Of a DNA stretch of 64,000 nt, positions 26,426 to 39,199 are shown piece by piece. Position 1 is the first letter of the stretch. The number at the start of each line of letters is the position of its first letter. The stretch lies in assembly GCA_008921705.1 (NCBI GenBank), contig VFFE01007192.1, positions 1,099,554-1,163,553 of the forward strand. Reading direction: 5' to 3'. The translations under genes were made by a program, and so were the position numbers. This DNA is from Burhinus oedicnemus. Taxonomy: Eukaryota > Chordata > Aves > Charadriiformes > Burhinidae. Below the pieces are notes generated by a model that had not been told where the DNA came from, did not search any database, and saw nothing but the letters and a program-made list of their open reading frames with translations.

Positions 26426-26989
26426 AGAGACTGAAACATGCCTTCAGTGTTGTACTTTGAGAAGTGGCATTTGAGAAAAACAGAATTCACAAGAAGGTTT
26501 CTGAGCCATTTGTAACTTATTTTAGTCTTGCTGAAGTTCCCTGCATGGTGGTAAATGTTCCCTTCAACACCCCTCTGCAGCATTTCTTCAGGTGATTATT
26601 TTCATTCTCATCTCAGTCTTATGTTATTGCTGGATGTCATACAAGGAATATCATTTTAATATGAATCACGCTTTTTAATCACTCACACCTACTACGCCCA
26701 AACATGTATCTAGAAAATATCATAAAAGACTATCTATTTTAAATGCTTTCTTTTTAGGGGGTGAGGACATAGAGAGGCATAATGGCATATGCTGTAGAAG
26801 AAAATGGTTGACTACTTTCACACCAATGAGGAAATGAGATCTTCTTTTTGACTATTTGAAAGCTGATTTGGGAGGATATATATTAACTCTATTTTTAAAA
26901 TAAAGCCTTGTTTTAGGGGGAAGCTAGGCATGGCAGCTAGGCACCGTGGGAAACAGGGTTTGATTGCTTTCAAGCTTTGAAGAATGCTG
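26426..26989. other. Unassigned spacer downstream of relic
   Basis: AT-rich sequence without recognised gene or repeat. It may include further 3' parts of the decayed plus-strand LINE relic, but no motif could be followed with confidence. Confidence 0.5.
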
Positions 26990-28250
26990 AAGTACTCAAG
27001 GTGAGGCCATACCAATGCTGAATACAGCAGGATAATCGCCTCTTTTGAGCGGCTGGTTATACTGTGTTTGATGCACCCCAGGGTGTGGTTTGCCCTCCTG
27101 GCTTCCAGGGCACACTGCTGACTCCTGTTGAGCCTGCTGTCGACCAGCACTCCCAGATCCCTTTCTGCAGGGCTGCTCTCCAGCCACTCCTCTCCCAATT
27201 TATACTTGTGCCAGGCATTACTCCATCCTAGGTGCAGAATCCGGCATTCCAGCTTGTTAAATTTCATACCATTAACCATAGCCCAACGCTCCAATCTATC
27301 TAGGTCCCTCTGCAAGGCATTCCGTTACTCAAGACAGTCAACAGCACCTCCCGGTTTGGTATCATCAACAAACTTGCTAATGGTGCATTCAACTCCTGCA
27401 TCCAGATCGGTGATAAGTGTATTGAAGAGGACTGGCTCTAGAATTGAACACTCTGACTCAGGGGACCGGACAGCCCAAGATCTATTAGTATTGTTAAAGA
27501 CTGAGGCAAAAAAAGTATTGAATGCCTCTGCTTTTTTGTCATCCCTATTAGTCAGATGACCATCTTCAACAAGTATCCGTCCAATGTTTTCTTTAGACCT
27601 CCTCTTGCTATTAACATACTTCAAAAAGCCCTTCTTGTTACCTGACACAACAGTGGCCAGTTTCAACTCTAATTGAGTTTTGGCCTTTCGTGTCTTCTCC
27701 CTGCATATATGAACCACAGCTGTGTAATCTTCCTACAAAGCCTGATCTTGCTTCCAGAGGTCATACAATTTCTTTTTCCTCTTGAGCTCCAGTAGAAGTC
27801 CCCTGTTCAGCCAAGCTGGCCTTCTGCCCCACTTGCTAGACTTTCAACACAGTGGAATTGCCTGCTCCTGTGCTTCTAAAAGGTGCTTCTTAAAGACTAA
27901 CCAGCACTCATGGAACATAAGCCATCAAAAGCAGATTCCCAGGGTGCTCTGCTGAATAGATCCCTTAACAGCTTAAAGTTTGGTCTCCTGAAGTCCAGGA
28001 TATCAGCTCTGATGTCCTTTTTTTTTCTTATTACACTGAAAATTTTAAACTCAACCATTTCATGACCACTGTGGCCAAGACAGCCACCTACCATCGCACC
28101 CCCCACGAGTCCTTCTCTATTCACAAACAGCAAGTCTAGAAGGGTACTTTCCTAGTTGTCTCACTGAGTACCTGTGACAAGTAGTTATCTCCTACAAACT
28201 TCAAGAATTTCCAAGACCTGCTTGTCACACCAGTATGATATTCCCAGTTG
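26990..28250 (-). mobile_element. CR1 LINE, minus strand, in-frame RT deletion and missing 3' end
   Basis: On the minus strand the element begins in the C-terminal part of the endonuclease. LLFVNREGLVG and GHSGHEMVEF lie near 28062-28133; the second is the usual SDH motif with Asp changed to Gly. It continues through the linker (DFRRPNFKLLRDLFSRAPWE; KKGFLKYVNSKRRSKENIG; KAEAFNTFFASVFNN). At about 27449 it jumps, without loss of frame, straight to SILEPVLFNTLITDLDAGVE and a catalytic box reading FVDD (27361-27372). The fingers and first palm motif, roughly 200 residues in other CR1 copies, are absent. It then reads to LVWPHLEYF and stops matching CR1 near 26995, so the last part of ORF2 and the 3' tail are missing. 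It cannot be active. Confidence 0.93.
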
Positions 28251-31200
28251 CAAAGGGTGCAAACACGGTGGCTTGTAATCACATCTAGAAGTTCTCTTTT
28301 ACATGTATTAGCATTCCTAAATCAAGGATCTGACCTAGACATCTAAAATCAGATGAAGTGGTTCCCAGTGAAATAGCATCAAAATTGATATTTACAAGCC
28401 CAGATAAAATTTGCAGAACCTGCAGCTCTAATGACAAGTGTTTTTGGAAATCTTTTTTTCTCTGCAGGGCACATTGTACGCATTTATGCTTTTTAAAAGC
28501 CCACAGACTATACTTCTTCCTCTTCATTTAGACATCTTTAAATATTTATTCCTTTGTTTTTCCATTATTTTCATACCTGAAATTCGGTTAATAGTGTGCT
28601 ATACTGGTGAGTCTTTCTGAATTAGCTTTTATAAGCTGTTTCAGAGCTGTCTCCTGTCATGTTTCACGAAGCACAGGCAAGGAGGAATTATAAATTCATT
28701 TATGCTAAGCAATGCTTTCCTGCTCAAATAGCACCCACAGGTTTTTTTTGTGGATACAGGCAGAATATGGTAATACTCAACACGGGAGAAGGATTCTCGT
28801 GCCAGTCACGTCCTAGCATGTGAGAAAGGAGAGAAAGCTTGTTCCTTCCTTCCACATGAATGTTGGTGCATCAGGCTGGTGCCAGCACAATTGTTTCAAT
28901 TAGCCCTGATAAATGAACCTGGATTTGCCCTTCCTCTAGTGGGTCCTGAGAGGCACTTCATGGCACCATCACAGCTTACCCACAGTTTACGCTCTCCCTT
29001 CCTCCTCCAGCTCACCCAGAACCCAGAGTGCCTGCTCCACCCGAGGTTACACCAGAGGGCTACAAAATATCTCTAAACAGATAGATCTGACTGAGTTTGA
29101 GAGACCTGAATTTCTACTTTTTTTTTTTTGAGACTTAAAAATTCATGGAAAAATGAGGGAATAAACCATTACTTTCAAAATGAAATAAAATGCCCGTCAT
29201 ATAATGCACACTGATTTTTTTTCAACCATACATAAAATCTTTTTAAAGCTGATTTCTGTTCCTATCATTTCATCGCCAGTGGTGATAACGCAGCATTCAA
29301 AGGAAAAAATTGATAGACTAAAATTTTTTGTTTGTTTTTTAGACAGAAATAAGGCCAAACTGAAAATTCATGTATTCATAGCGTTTAACAGAAAGGAAAA
29401 AGAGGGGAGAAAAGACAGATAAAAAAGGGAAGAAAACTGTCTTGAATGTTAAATGATGTATGATGAGTTAATGTTGATAATGCATCATCTTTAATCATAG
29501 CATGGATGATGAGACTAAAGCAGAAACATGGAACATGAAAAAAGAATGTTAATTGAAAAAGGGAACAAAAGTTTTAATCAAAGAATAAGGAACTCGTAAA
29601 ATGACAAGATTAATAAAAAAAATGCAGAAGCACTAGGGTTGCTTTGGAAGCAATTAGTTACTATCCTGGAAGGCTGTGCAACAATCATCCTCTAATGTAC
29701 TTAATGGGCTTAAAGGTCATTTCTCACCCTCAACAATTCTCCATAATTCACTTCAGTCACAATACAAAAATCACTGGAATATTTAACTGAGTATTACCTG
29801 CTGAGACATAAATGCTTCATTTCTGATAGGGTCTTAGAGATAGCACACAGCATTTTTAACATAACTGATTTGCATATAAATATATTTGCTCGCTTATTGG
29901 GCTCTATGGAGAATTTGAAAAAAGAAAATGTATTTGTCCACTGTTATGTTTTCAAAGTGGAAGAGAAATGGGGGAAGGAGGAGGGCAGAGAAAGCTGAAG
30001 GGAGGCATGAAAGCTTCTTTCATAACTATACTATCACTGTAATCGGTGTAATCTACACAGAGAGCTCATTCCCTTCCCCCCCTGAGCAGGGCTTGGCACC
30101 AAAGCCGAAACGCAAACCCAGATTCTCAAGTTCGCTTTGGAATGTGCAAAACCTGCTCACAAGCCCCAAATGTGCCCCAAATGTCTGAGCCTCTAAATCC
30201 AGATTTGAACATTGGCTTGTCTCTACAGCAGAGTAACAGCTCCCAAAAAATGTCTTCACTGTTTGCAAGGAGATTTCTTTTGAACTACTGTGGGAAACAA
30301 AGACAAAACGTTGGACTTCTACACATGCCTACATTCATTAGGGAACCAAGAAATCCAAACACTTATTTACCAGCATATTGTATCTGACTTGCCTGAGCTA
30401 GTTATTACAGACGTAGGTGCAGAAAACAGTGAGGGGCCTAGGAGATGAGTGGAATCATTGGATAGGCATAATAACCTGGGCTTTAAAAAATGTCAAGCTT
30501 GGATGCTTTCAAGTCTGAATAACAGCTTCTGACACAAAAGATTTTCCTCCACCTCACCCCCCTCAAAAATCTTTCTGTTGCATGAAATTCTTGTCAAAGT
30601 TCCTATGCGTACATTAATTATATGAGTCTGTAGATTTTTGCCATGAAGAACTATGAACATATTGTAGCTGCATTTAATAAGTTTTCTATTTTAGCTTTAT
30701 TTACTGAAAAACTTTCTCTTTTTTTTTATTTGCACAAAGTGCCAATGGCAATATTTTGTTTCAATCTAGTAATCTGCGATTTAAAAATGTCCTGTTCGAT
30801 TTCCCTAGGAACTGTGGAAGCTGAGGTCTTTTTAAGTCCCAGACAGCAGTAAAATCATATTTTTAGTGGTATTATTTATGTTGACTGAGACATCAAATGA
30901 TTGAGGGTTTTTTATTATTATTATTCCTAGACCTCTATGACTCGCAAACATTTTCCTTATATTTATATAAAGCATCCTTTTTTCCTGCTTTAATTGCTAG
31001 CTTACGTTGACTCTTCTGTGGTGAGCTCATTTGACATCTCTAAGCTATTTGTGTTATCTCTTGCTCTTTATTAAAGATGGCTTCACGTACCTACGAAGAA
31101 TTCAAGATCAGAGGGAAAATTTTGTTTAAGTAGTAAGAATAAACATACATAATGATGTTTAAGAGTAAGTCATGTGCATGAACAGCACGTGTTCTGCCTG

Positions 31201-34200
31201 TGGTTGTACTTCATAATCTCATGTGAGACATAAGAGAAATAAACTGGCTTTGCACTATTCACTCACAAAGAGGGAAAAAAAGGGAAATTTAGCAAGGGGT
31301 TGTTGTCTTACCCTGAGCACACCGCTGTGCAGTCATTCTTCCTGCTACTGGAGGTGAGTCATTGCCTGGAGAGGCAGGAGTGGGTGAGCACGGAGCTGAA
31401 TGGAAGGTCAGAGAGGCTACTCCTGCAAACCCAACTAGGAGTTGTTTCCAGATTGCCACCCACCAAGGACCTGGCTTGGCCAATGTCTCCTATATCCTGG
31501 TTGTTGGCTTGTGCACCCAGAGGAGACCTACGTGTTGGTCTCAGTGCCTGACTAACTGTTGAAAGGAGCTTCATGTGGCAGCCAGGTTGCTGAGAAAGAT
31601 GAGAAGATGAATCTAAGAGTCCTACCTGTTTTGTGCAAGGTCTGTGAGCTGGTCACTAGGGGCTTGGCTCAGCCTAGCTCTGCTTCACAGCCTGATACCA
31701 TAGAGCAGGCCACCGTGGTGGGACCACGGCAGCCCTACCACCATCAGTGTTGCCTTATGCCTGTGAGCGGATCAAGTGGGTTTAAAAACAACAGCTGGAC
31801 TCATATAGCAAGTAGGAGTGATACACTTCACAGAAACTGTCAGCGGCAAGTAACAAGCTGGACAATCTACAGCCTGCCCATTCAGGCAGCAGAAGTATGC
31901 ATCACTGTGAGGAATGCAAAATCAGGTCCCTTTCTACTGTAAAATGCTCCCTTTCCTTTGAATTCAGCCTGTAACCCTGACTGTTCTGGCTCTCTTGTCC
32001 AAATGAAGAAGATATGCAAGTTCATGTTTTTCCTTTATTTGAAAAATTAAGGACCATAAAACCTCAAGCCATCCTTTTCTTTTTTTTTAACTTAGCTGAT
32101 TTAATCTTAATGTCAGATAAAATCCGTATGAAATGCTCCTGCTCTTACAGTGGTTTAAATCTGAAATTATTCTCTTTGCACCATCCTTTCTTCTGAAGAG
32201 TTTCAGAGGATTTAGTGGATCAGACCACAACTTTTTATCAGATATTTTCTGCATTGGGCTTGCCAACTGATAAATCCCTCAAGTATTTCCTTCAAGAGAA
32301 ATGGAAGTCGACTGTTTCTCCCTCCTCGCCTCCCCACAGCCCCCCTTTCCTTCTCTGGAAAAGCACTGTCATCTTGGTTGGTGGAAATATCACTTAATCC
32401 TCCTTCTCTCTAAGGTTTGCTCACGCTGTCCCCTTTTGAAACAAATATTGCTAATTTAGCATTTATAGAAGTAGCAGTTCAAACACTACAAAATTCATAA
32501 AGCACTAAATTGTAACATCTTTCCTTTTTTAAGAGGAAAATGAAGCTGTGTCAAAAGAGTTGGCACCGGGTGTATTAATGTGCAGTTTGAAGGATGTTTT
32601 CTAAATCTTTGGGGAATGCTACGCTTATAGTTTAATATATTTTAAATATTTTATTTCATTACAGCAGGATAGGCCTTTGCACTCGGCAGAATGGACTTTT
32701 TCACAGAGGAAATAAGAAAACTGACAAGAGATATTCACATGAAAGGATAAGAGCAAAACACATTCTGTATGTGCAGCAGCAAACTTTAGGATGACAGGGA
32801 AAAATGTTTGATAGATACTTAAAATACCAGACACTATCTACAAGGTATTTAGCCAGATGGAGCAGTTACATAAATCTACTAAATTCTGTAGTAAAACTAA
32901 ACAAGTTTAGATCTGTTGGTACTGAGTGTTCCCATCCCATATGCAGTCCCCTGAAATCAATAGTAGTTTCTCCTGTCATTTCAGGCTGTGGAGATGACCT
33001 CTTTTCTTCTGTGATCAATTTGTTGGATGTTATGAACCATTTTCTGCTCAGAGGCAGCTCCTGCATACCTGTTCTCCCCTTGCAGGTTTTGATCCCAGCA
33101 GCCTAGTGATACTTAAAATTATTGCGGTAGTGACAACAATTAAATAAAAATATCTGAGAGGTTCCAAGTTATTACAGCAAAGCTCTAGTCTCATAGAATC
33201 ATTTCCTGCTTCATCAGACATAAAGCACTTATTTTTCTGTACACATCTTCAAAGAGAAATGCTGGAACTTATTAAATAAACCATATTATTGCTTTGGATT
33301 AATTAGCAGATGGCTTAATGATATGCACTAGTAATTGCTACTGCTTGCACATATTTGATTATACTTTATTATCATAATTGTGTTTAAAATACATCATAGC
33401 CATTGATACTTTGTGTTATGTTTATAATTGGTTAACAATTTCCCTGAGAATTATGAGTTTTGCAGAGATTGCTATCTCATTATGTTCTATGTCAAAAGGA
33501 ATTTTAGGCAGCTTTTTTATCCTGGTAAAATAAAGATATATTCAAAATATAGATTAAGAACAGCCATATACAGCACTGATAATTATAATCTTCAAACAGT
33601 CTAGTCCATCGTACCTTCATGAAATTAATTCACTGCTTCATTACTGTTTGCAAATGGTAATCATCCTCTTGTCTGACTAGTTTTATTGAAAATGAAGATT
33701 ACAGTAATGTTATTTTTCAAGTCTTCAGACACAGCCTCAGTGTTCCAAATTCATTCATGTCTTGAATGAATCTGAGTGTCTAAAAATACTTTCATAGTGC
33801 TAAGGAAGGATTGGAAAAGGTGATAACAGTCTATTTTTTACAATATGTTTAGCTTCATTTGGGTCGAGGACAAGCCTATTTTTTTCAATGGTATAAATTG
33901 CAATAATACAATGAGTTGCTCTTTGTCTCAGTTTTCTGCACAGGAAAAAAAAAAAAAGCCCAAAAAGTCATCTTAGAGGTCTAAACTCAAGAAGACAAGA
34001 AAGTTAAGAGAAAGACTTCCATCCTGAATGCATGACATCATGCTGCATGAATTACGCAAAACTGAACGCTGTTCTCCAGCTTCCCTTAAAATTCTTTTTA
34101 AAGCTAACCAAACAGTGTATGAGGACAAACTAGTCCTTTTTAAACCTTGTGAAGCTCTTGGGCTTTTTTTTACAGTTCTTCAAAAAGTTATTAAAGAAAG

Positions 34201-37200
34201 TTGATAACCATCAGGTCACAGGTAATTTCTATTATGACAAAAGGTAGCCCAAGAGTAAAGAAATTAAAAGAAGACATTAATAGCTAATTCTCATTAGAAA
34301 GATGTTGAGGTAGAGTACTGTATGGCTAAGCTGTAGGATAAATACCTGAATGATCCATAAAATTGACAGAACAAGAAAAATAAATTATAAAATATCCCTG
34401 GACAGCTCTGTCACATGTTTTGATTTTTATCAAGAAGCAGAAGTCCAAAGCCAACAAATTGTTTGGATTTTTCTTATTCACAAAGAGGCATCATAACTCA
34501 TACAGAAAGATTTACAGCTCTCCACTGGGCAGGAGCCTGGATATGGACAAGGTATGAGATTACAAAATCCCCTTGAATTTCAGAGATAGAGGACAAATGT
34601 CCCTGGTTAAAAAAAAAAACAAAACCACAAACTTTTATGTCTCAGTTTTACAGTAGTGACTCATGAGTACTGTGGTTCTGCTTCATTGTTCACTACTGCT
34701 AGGCTGAGTTTTCCCAGCCACGTAGAGATCGTTGTCCTCCATGTGTTCCGCTCACAAATACCTGTAAGCCCTTTCGACGTTTTCAGTGGTAGGCAAGGCG
34801 CGCACCAATGTGGCTGATTTCAGTTTTAAAATAAATTCATTTGGATTTAACTTTTTAAAACTCATACTGTATCTCAGAGAGTCACACATCCTTAGAAAAA
34901 AAAATCTCTGTTTAATTGAAGAAATTAAGAAGTACATTGGTTTTTCTTTGTTTTTCCTGATCCATACATTTTTAATCAGCTTGCTTTTTCATATCAATTT
35001 TCCAGTGTCAAATAACTTATGATCTAAACCGCGAAAATGGAAATATTCTCTTATATATATTGACAGATTTGTCTTGGCTATAATATTCACTGAATTGTAC
35101 TTGTATCTCAAGGCCTTCCTTTTATTCAACTATATAATGTATAAAATAAACTATGAGGGAACAGAAGGTCCCTGATGCTTACAGCAGATTCTTAAATCCA
35201 TCTTTAGCTATGGACTTCTCTTCCAAAAGTGCTGAGCACCTGTGGGTTGTATTAAAGCCACTGTAAGAGAAAATAATCAGACTGAGAATAGTATTGGTGA
35301 GATTTAGATGCATTAGTTTTGAGAAACACATTTGAAAATGGCAACCCCAAATTTTAATAGTTCTATACAGCAGCCATATATGTACCATCATCAAAAAAGG
35401 TCTTTTTAATATGCAGTTATTGTATCTGTTGCAGCTAAAATTTAGTATTACTCCTGTTGCATACAGAAGAAATTTTGTTGCTGAAGTTTCTATGGGAATA
35501 ACGTCTGAGACATCATTAGTGCAAAGAAATGGCAAGAGCAATCTGTCTTAGATCAAAAACAGAAGCCCGATTTGAAGCAACTCTAGGAATATGCTCTAAG
35601 GAGAATAGAAGACAGACATTTTAAATATTGTAAGGAATGCCAGTGAAAGCTCGTGGTGGGATTTGAATACTCGCTTTCACTTTTTATTACTGTCCACTTA
35701 GTAATTGTACTTGCAGAGGAGGCCTCTGCAGAGTGCTCTATTTTGAGTAACTCCACATCCCTTTAAAATTAAACTTGGGTTAAGTGAGCAGGACTGTATA
35801 TAGATGCAAAGCAGCACTTCTCACAGGAGGGTCTATAAAACGGTGTGGCAAAACTGTACTGTCTAAAAGGCCATCAGGGAAAGTTAAGCTAAAAAAGCTG
35901 CTGAAGTATACCTCTTAAACCAGATAGACCATCCAAGTCAAACACAGGAGTAATCAAGACAAGTCAGAACAGAGCCCTTTAAGTCCCAGTGTATCTCTGT
36001 TTCCCTTCTTTCAATTTAGGTGACTGCCATTCATAGTTTTTATTTTAAATTATAAAAATATATTTTATATGACATTTATAATCCAGAGTTAGAAAAATGC
36101 TGGTTTGATTTGAATAGGTCACTCTGAAAATGTAACTAAGCTCTTTAAAAATATGCACAGTTTAATAGATGATATAAATAATGCAGGTGGCCTTTGGGGG
36201 AAATATAGCATGCAATAATTATTTTGTCTGGCATGGCTTGCTTCCAATCTTAGATTTCACTGCCATCAGTTAAATGACTTTGTCAGCAAAAGTGTTATCA
36301 AAATTACACACATATTTTCCATCCATTGGCAGTGTAAACTCTCTAAGAGGTGATTAGCACTGGATACCAAAAGGGATGATTGTCATGGCTCCATTTAATT
36401 TAAAATACATATTATGATTTAATTGCTTACAGTAAGTTGATGTGTATGAGCGGGGCTATTAGGAGTAAACAGGACTCTATAAATGGGATGAATGAGGGGG
36501 TGGAAAACATCTGTTTTCAAGCTTTCCTATCCTAATTTTTCTCTGTTGCCTGAAGGCCCAACTAAGACGAAAAGTGTTGCATATTAGCCTTATTTTTTTC
36601 CATATTCTAGGCTAACTGCACTGGCGGCTGGACAGATCTTAGTCCCTGGGTGGTTTGAACTGCAGTAGCTGTGTTTTCACAAGTAAGTAGTGTGGCCCAG
36701 CAGAAACCCATCAGGAAAGCCAGATGGTGCTTTGGTGCTGAGGACTTGAAGTCGACACTGTACAGGTTTGGGGGACTTTTACTTTGGGCGAGCTCTAGTC
36801 TCCCTTGTGATCCAGTGCACCTCTCTCTAGCAGGTAACGCAACGCATGCCCTCTTGAGTGCATCTTCCTGTTTTGTTTCATCCAAAAATGAAACCGCTAC
36901 CCTGCATGCTCCAAGATGATGCTACAGTGAAAATTAGCACTCAGGACAGGGGGACAAACAGGGAATTCGCTTTGACTGATTTGAACTATAACACTAACTC
37001 ACCTGTACCCAGTTACTCCAGGGCTACAGAGCTTGCAAAGCTGAATGGCACAAAGAACCCATTTTCTAGTCATTTGGGCTGCCTGCCAGTCTGCCTCTTC
37101 TATCAAGTGACATTAAACCACTGCCAATTTCAACCAAATTAAGAGGAAGGTGTTGCATCCCCAGCAGAGCAGAGGATACAGTCCTGAAGTTGTGGCCCTC

Positions 37201-37544
37201 CTGAAGTGACAGCAGCCAGCAGCCAGCTCTTACTCACTCTGAGGGGCAGCCAGCCCAACAAGGAGTGCAGGGCAGCTGGGCACATAGAGGGGTCCACACA
37301 CACAAGTATCTGCAATCAGGCTTCACATGTTTTGTTGATCCTAGAAAATCTTGTAGGCTATATTGTTTTGTGGTGTGTTTTCATGTATTTTTTTAATAGT
37401 AAAAGTCATGCTTAAAGCATTGATGTGATTTTAGAAGCAGAAGTCTAACCAAAAGGCATGATATTTATGTCTGTTAACCTCTCGTTCCTGTATCATCTTG
37501 CATAGCTTCTGCATCTTTTCTAGATTAGAACTGATATTATATTG
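28251..37544. other. Long unassigned AT-rich interval
   Basis: About 9.3 kb without a recognised gene or clear mobile element. Open frames are short and overlapping (the largest is 127 codons at 31559-31942 plus) and lack known motifs. Poly(T) and poly(A) runs occur at 29118-29129, 33945-33957 and near 34610. At 36050-36450 the sequence is complex, AT-rich and full of TAATT and AATTA homeodomain-type cores, which would fit a conserved enhancer, but that needs cross-species data. A short string CATAGAATCAT near 33192 resembles a CR1 terminal unit but is too small to call. Confidence 0.55.
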
Positions 37545-38110
37545 TATAAGGTCCATGTCCTTCTTATGTTGGGGGTTCCAGAGCTGAACACAGTGCTCCA
37601 GGTGGGGTCTCACCAGAGTGGAATAGAGGGGCAGAGCCACCTCCCTTGACTCATTGGCTGCTCTTCTTTTGATGCAGCCCAGGATGCAGTTGGCCTTCTG
37701 GGCTGTGAGCACACATTGCCGGCTCATGTTGAGCTTCTCATCTACCAACATCCCCAAGTCCCTCTCCTCAGGGCTGCTCTCAATCCATTCTCCACCCAGC
37801 CTGTATTTTTGCTTGGGATTGCCCCAACCCACGTGCAGGACCTTGCACTTGCCTTATTGAACTTCATGAGGTTGGCACGGGTCCACGTCTCAAGCCTGTC
37901 CAGGTCCCTCTGGATGGCATCCCTCCCCTCCAGCATGTCAACCACTCCACACAGCTTGGTGTTGTCAGCAAACTTGCTTAGGGTGCACTCAGTCCCAATA
38001 TCCATATCACCAACAAAGATGTTAAATAGTACCTGCTCCAGTACTGACCCTTGAGGAACACCACTTGTCACTGCTTACCACTTGGACACCCACCCATTGA
38101 CCGCAACTCT
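37545..38110 (-). mobile_element. CR1 LINE fragment, minus strand, truncated at both ends
   Basis: The minus strand reads [11 protein letters not shown], then [20 protein letters not shown], then a catalytic box ADNTKL in place of ADDTKL (37961-37972), so one catalytic Asp is lost. [10 protein letters not shown] and MKFNKA follow. A single-base deletion near 37851-37853 shifts the frame. The second frame then carries [50 protein letters not shown] and [16 protein letters not shown]1 similarity stops at about 37545, before the normal C-terminus and tail. The copy therefore lacks its 3' end as well as its 5' end, which is unusual for LINE copies and points to later deletion or rearrangement. 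Confidence 0.95.
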
Positions 38111-38120
38111 TTTTTTATAC

Positions 38121-38134
38121 ACATATGCATATGT
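38121..38134. repeat. Perfect 14-bp palindrome at CR1 edge
   Basis: ACATATGCATATGT is perfectly self-complementary and near-symmetric for about five further bases on each side (TATAC and ATATA). It sits about 10 bases beyond the 5' limit of the minus-strand CR1 fragment. It may be a short TA/CA microsatellite or a breakpoint hairpin. Confidence 0.8.
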
Positions 38135-38590
38135 ATATAAAATGAGTAACGATTCCTCCTGAATACAATTTAGTTTCTTTAAACAGAAAGTGGTGGATTA
38201 TTTAGAACAGCTTCTCCTCTATACAAGCAATCAAAGGATGCTATCTCCCTCTTGAATGTATAGACCCAATTTCCTGTCTTGGGTGTTATAAAAGCCTTTC
38301 TTTTCCAATGGACTTTGTATGTGGTGTTATTGTGATAGTGACTGAGTTTCTACAAGTCCTGCGCACAGAAAGGTCAGGATTAACTTCAACTAATAGCCCT
38401 TAAATGCTGGAGGGAAAGGAATGTTTTCAAAGTTTAAGATGGAGGTGCTCTGGTATTTAGATTTTATTAAGTACTTCTCAGTCACAAAACGGAGCACCTC
38501 AGATCTATTTTTAATACTTTTTCTTAATATTAACAATCTTTTTATGCTCCACAGGACAGCTGACATACCTGTTTAGTTCCTTTCTTTCAG

Positions 38591-38677
38591 AAAGGAGTAC
38601 ACATGGAAGAGGAAATATCTGAAACTAAATTTTGCTACAACTGCTGTAAAAGTATTGGAAAACATGTCAAAGATCAG
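38591..38677 (+). other. Candidate 87-nt exon, unrecognised
   Basis: The segment follows a strong 3' splice site (GTTTAGTTCCTTTCTTTCAG at 38571-38590) and ends at GATCAG followed by GTAATG. Its length is a multiple of three, so skipping or inclusion would preserve frame. Two frames are open. One, phase 0, includes FCYNCCKSIGKH with a Cys cluster. The other includes YTWKRKYLKLNFATT and VKVLENMSKI and looks the more protein-like. I do not recognise either. Neighbouring sequence gives no matching exon, although a similar candidate lies on the same strand at 15430. A cryptic or lncRNA exon, or chance, are all possible. Confidence 0.28.
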
Positions 38678-39199
38678 GTAATGTGAATTGCTATAATCTT
38701 CACATAGCTGCGATGAAACCTGAAAAAAGGCATGTCCACAAAAATATCAGACACAAATAATGTTTTTCACATTACTACTGATTACATAAGTGCTGAAACC
38801 TATTTCATTCCTTCAAGGAAATTTTGTAGGCATTGTCAAATTCTGTCAGCTACTTAAATAGTGTAATGCACATCTAAATTGAGATTATGGGCAATGTTCA
38901 ACTGTATATTTTATCTAACGTATTACTTAAATTGTATAGAGAGAGTAAGGATACTGCTAAAAAGCAAAAAAACATACTGCAGTGACTTGTGTTGTTCATG
39001 AGCACAAAAATACTACCTTTTTCTTTGCTGGTATGTGAGATTTCAACCTGACTTCCCAGCAATGAGACTCCTTAGATCACAGAGTGCAGAAGAAATAAGG
39101 TGTGAATGGTTGAGGTTCCACTCTTCTCCTCAGCTGTGGAAAGAAAATAGTGGGTTCCCTGGGGAAAGAATAAGACAAGACTCAGGAAAGTAAGAAACC

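Larger units (their letters stand above)
38111..39199. other. Unassigned spacer containing a palindrome and a candidate exon
   Basis: AT-rich DNA between the CR1 fragment and an older LINE relic. Right at the CR1 edge lies a TA/CA-rich palindromic patch. A splice-flanked open segment is annotated at 38591-38677. Otherwise nothing is recognised. Confidence 0.55.

Noticed and set aside
33190..33205. CATAGAATCAT string resembling a CR1 terminal repeat
   Set aside because: Too short; no adjoining CR1 3' sequence.
36624..36682. Segment after a strong acceptor (TTTTTTTCCATATTCTAG) ending at a GTAAGT donor
   Set aside because: All three frames contain stops before the donor, so it is not a coding exon; a non-coding exon remains possible but unsupported.
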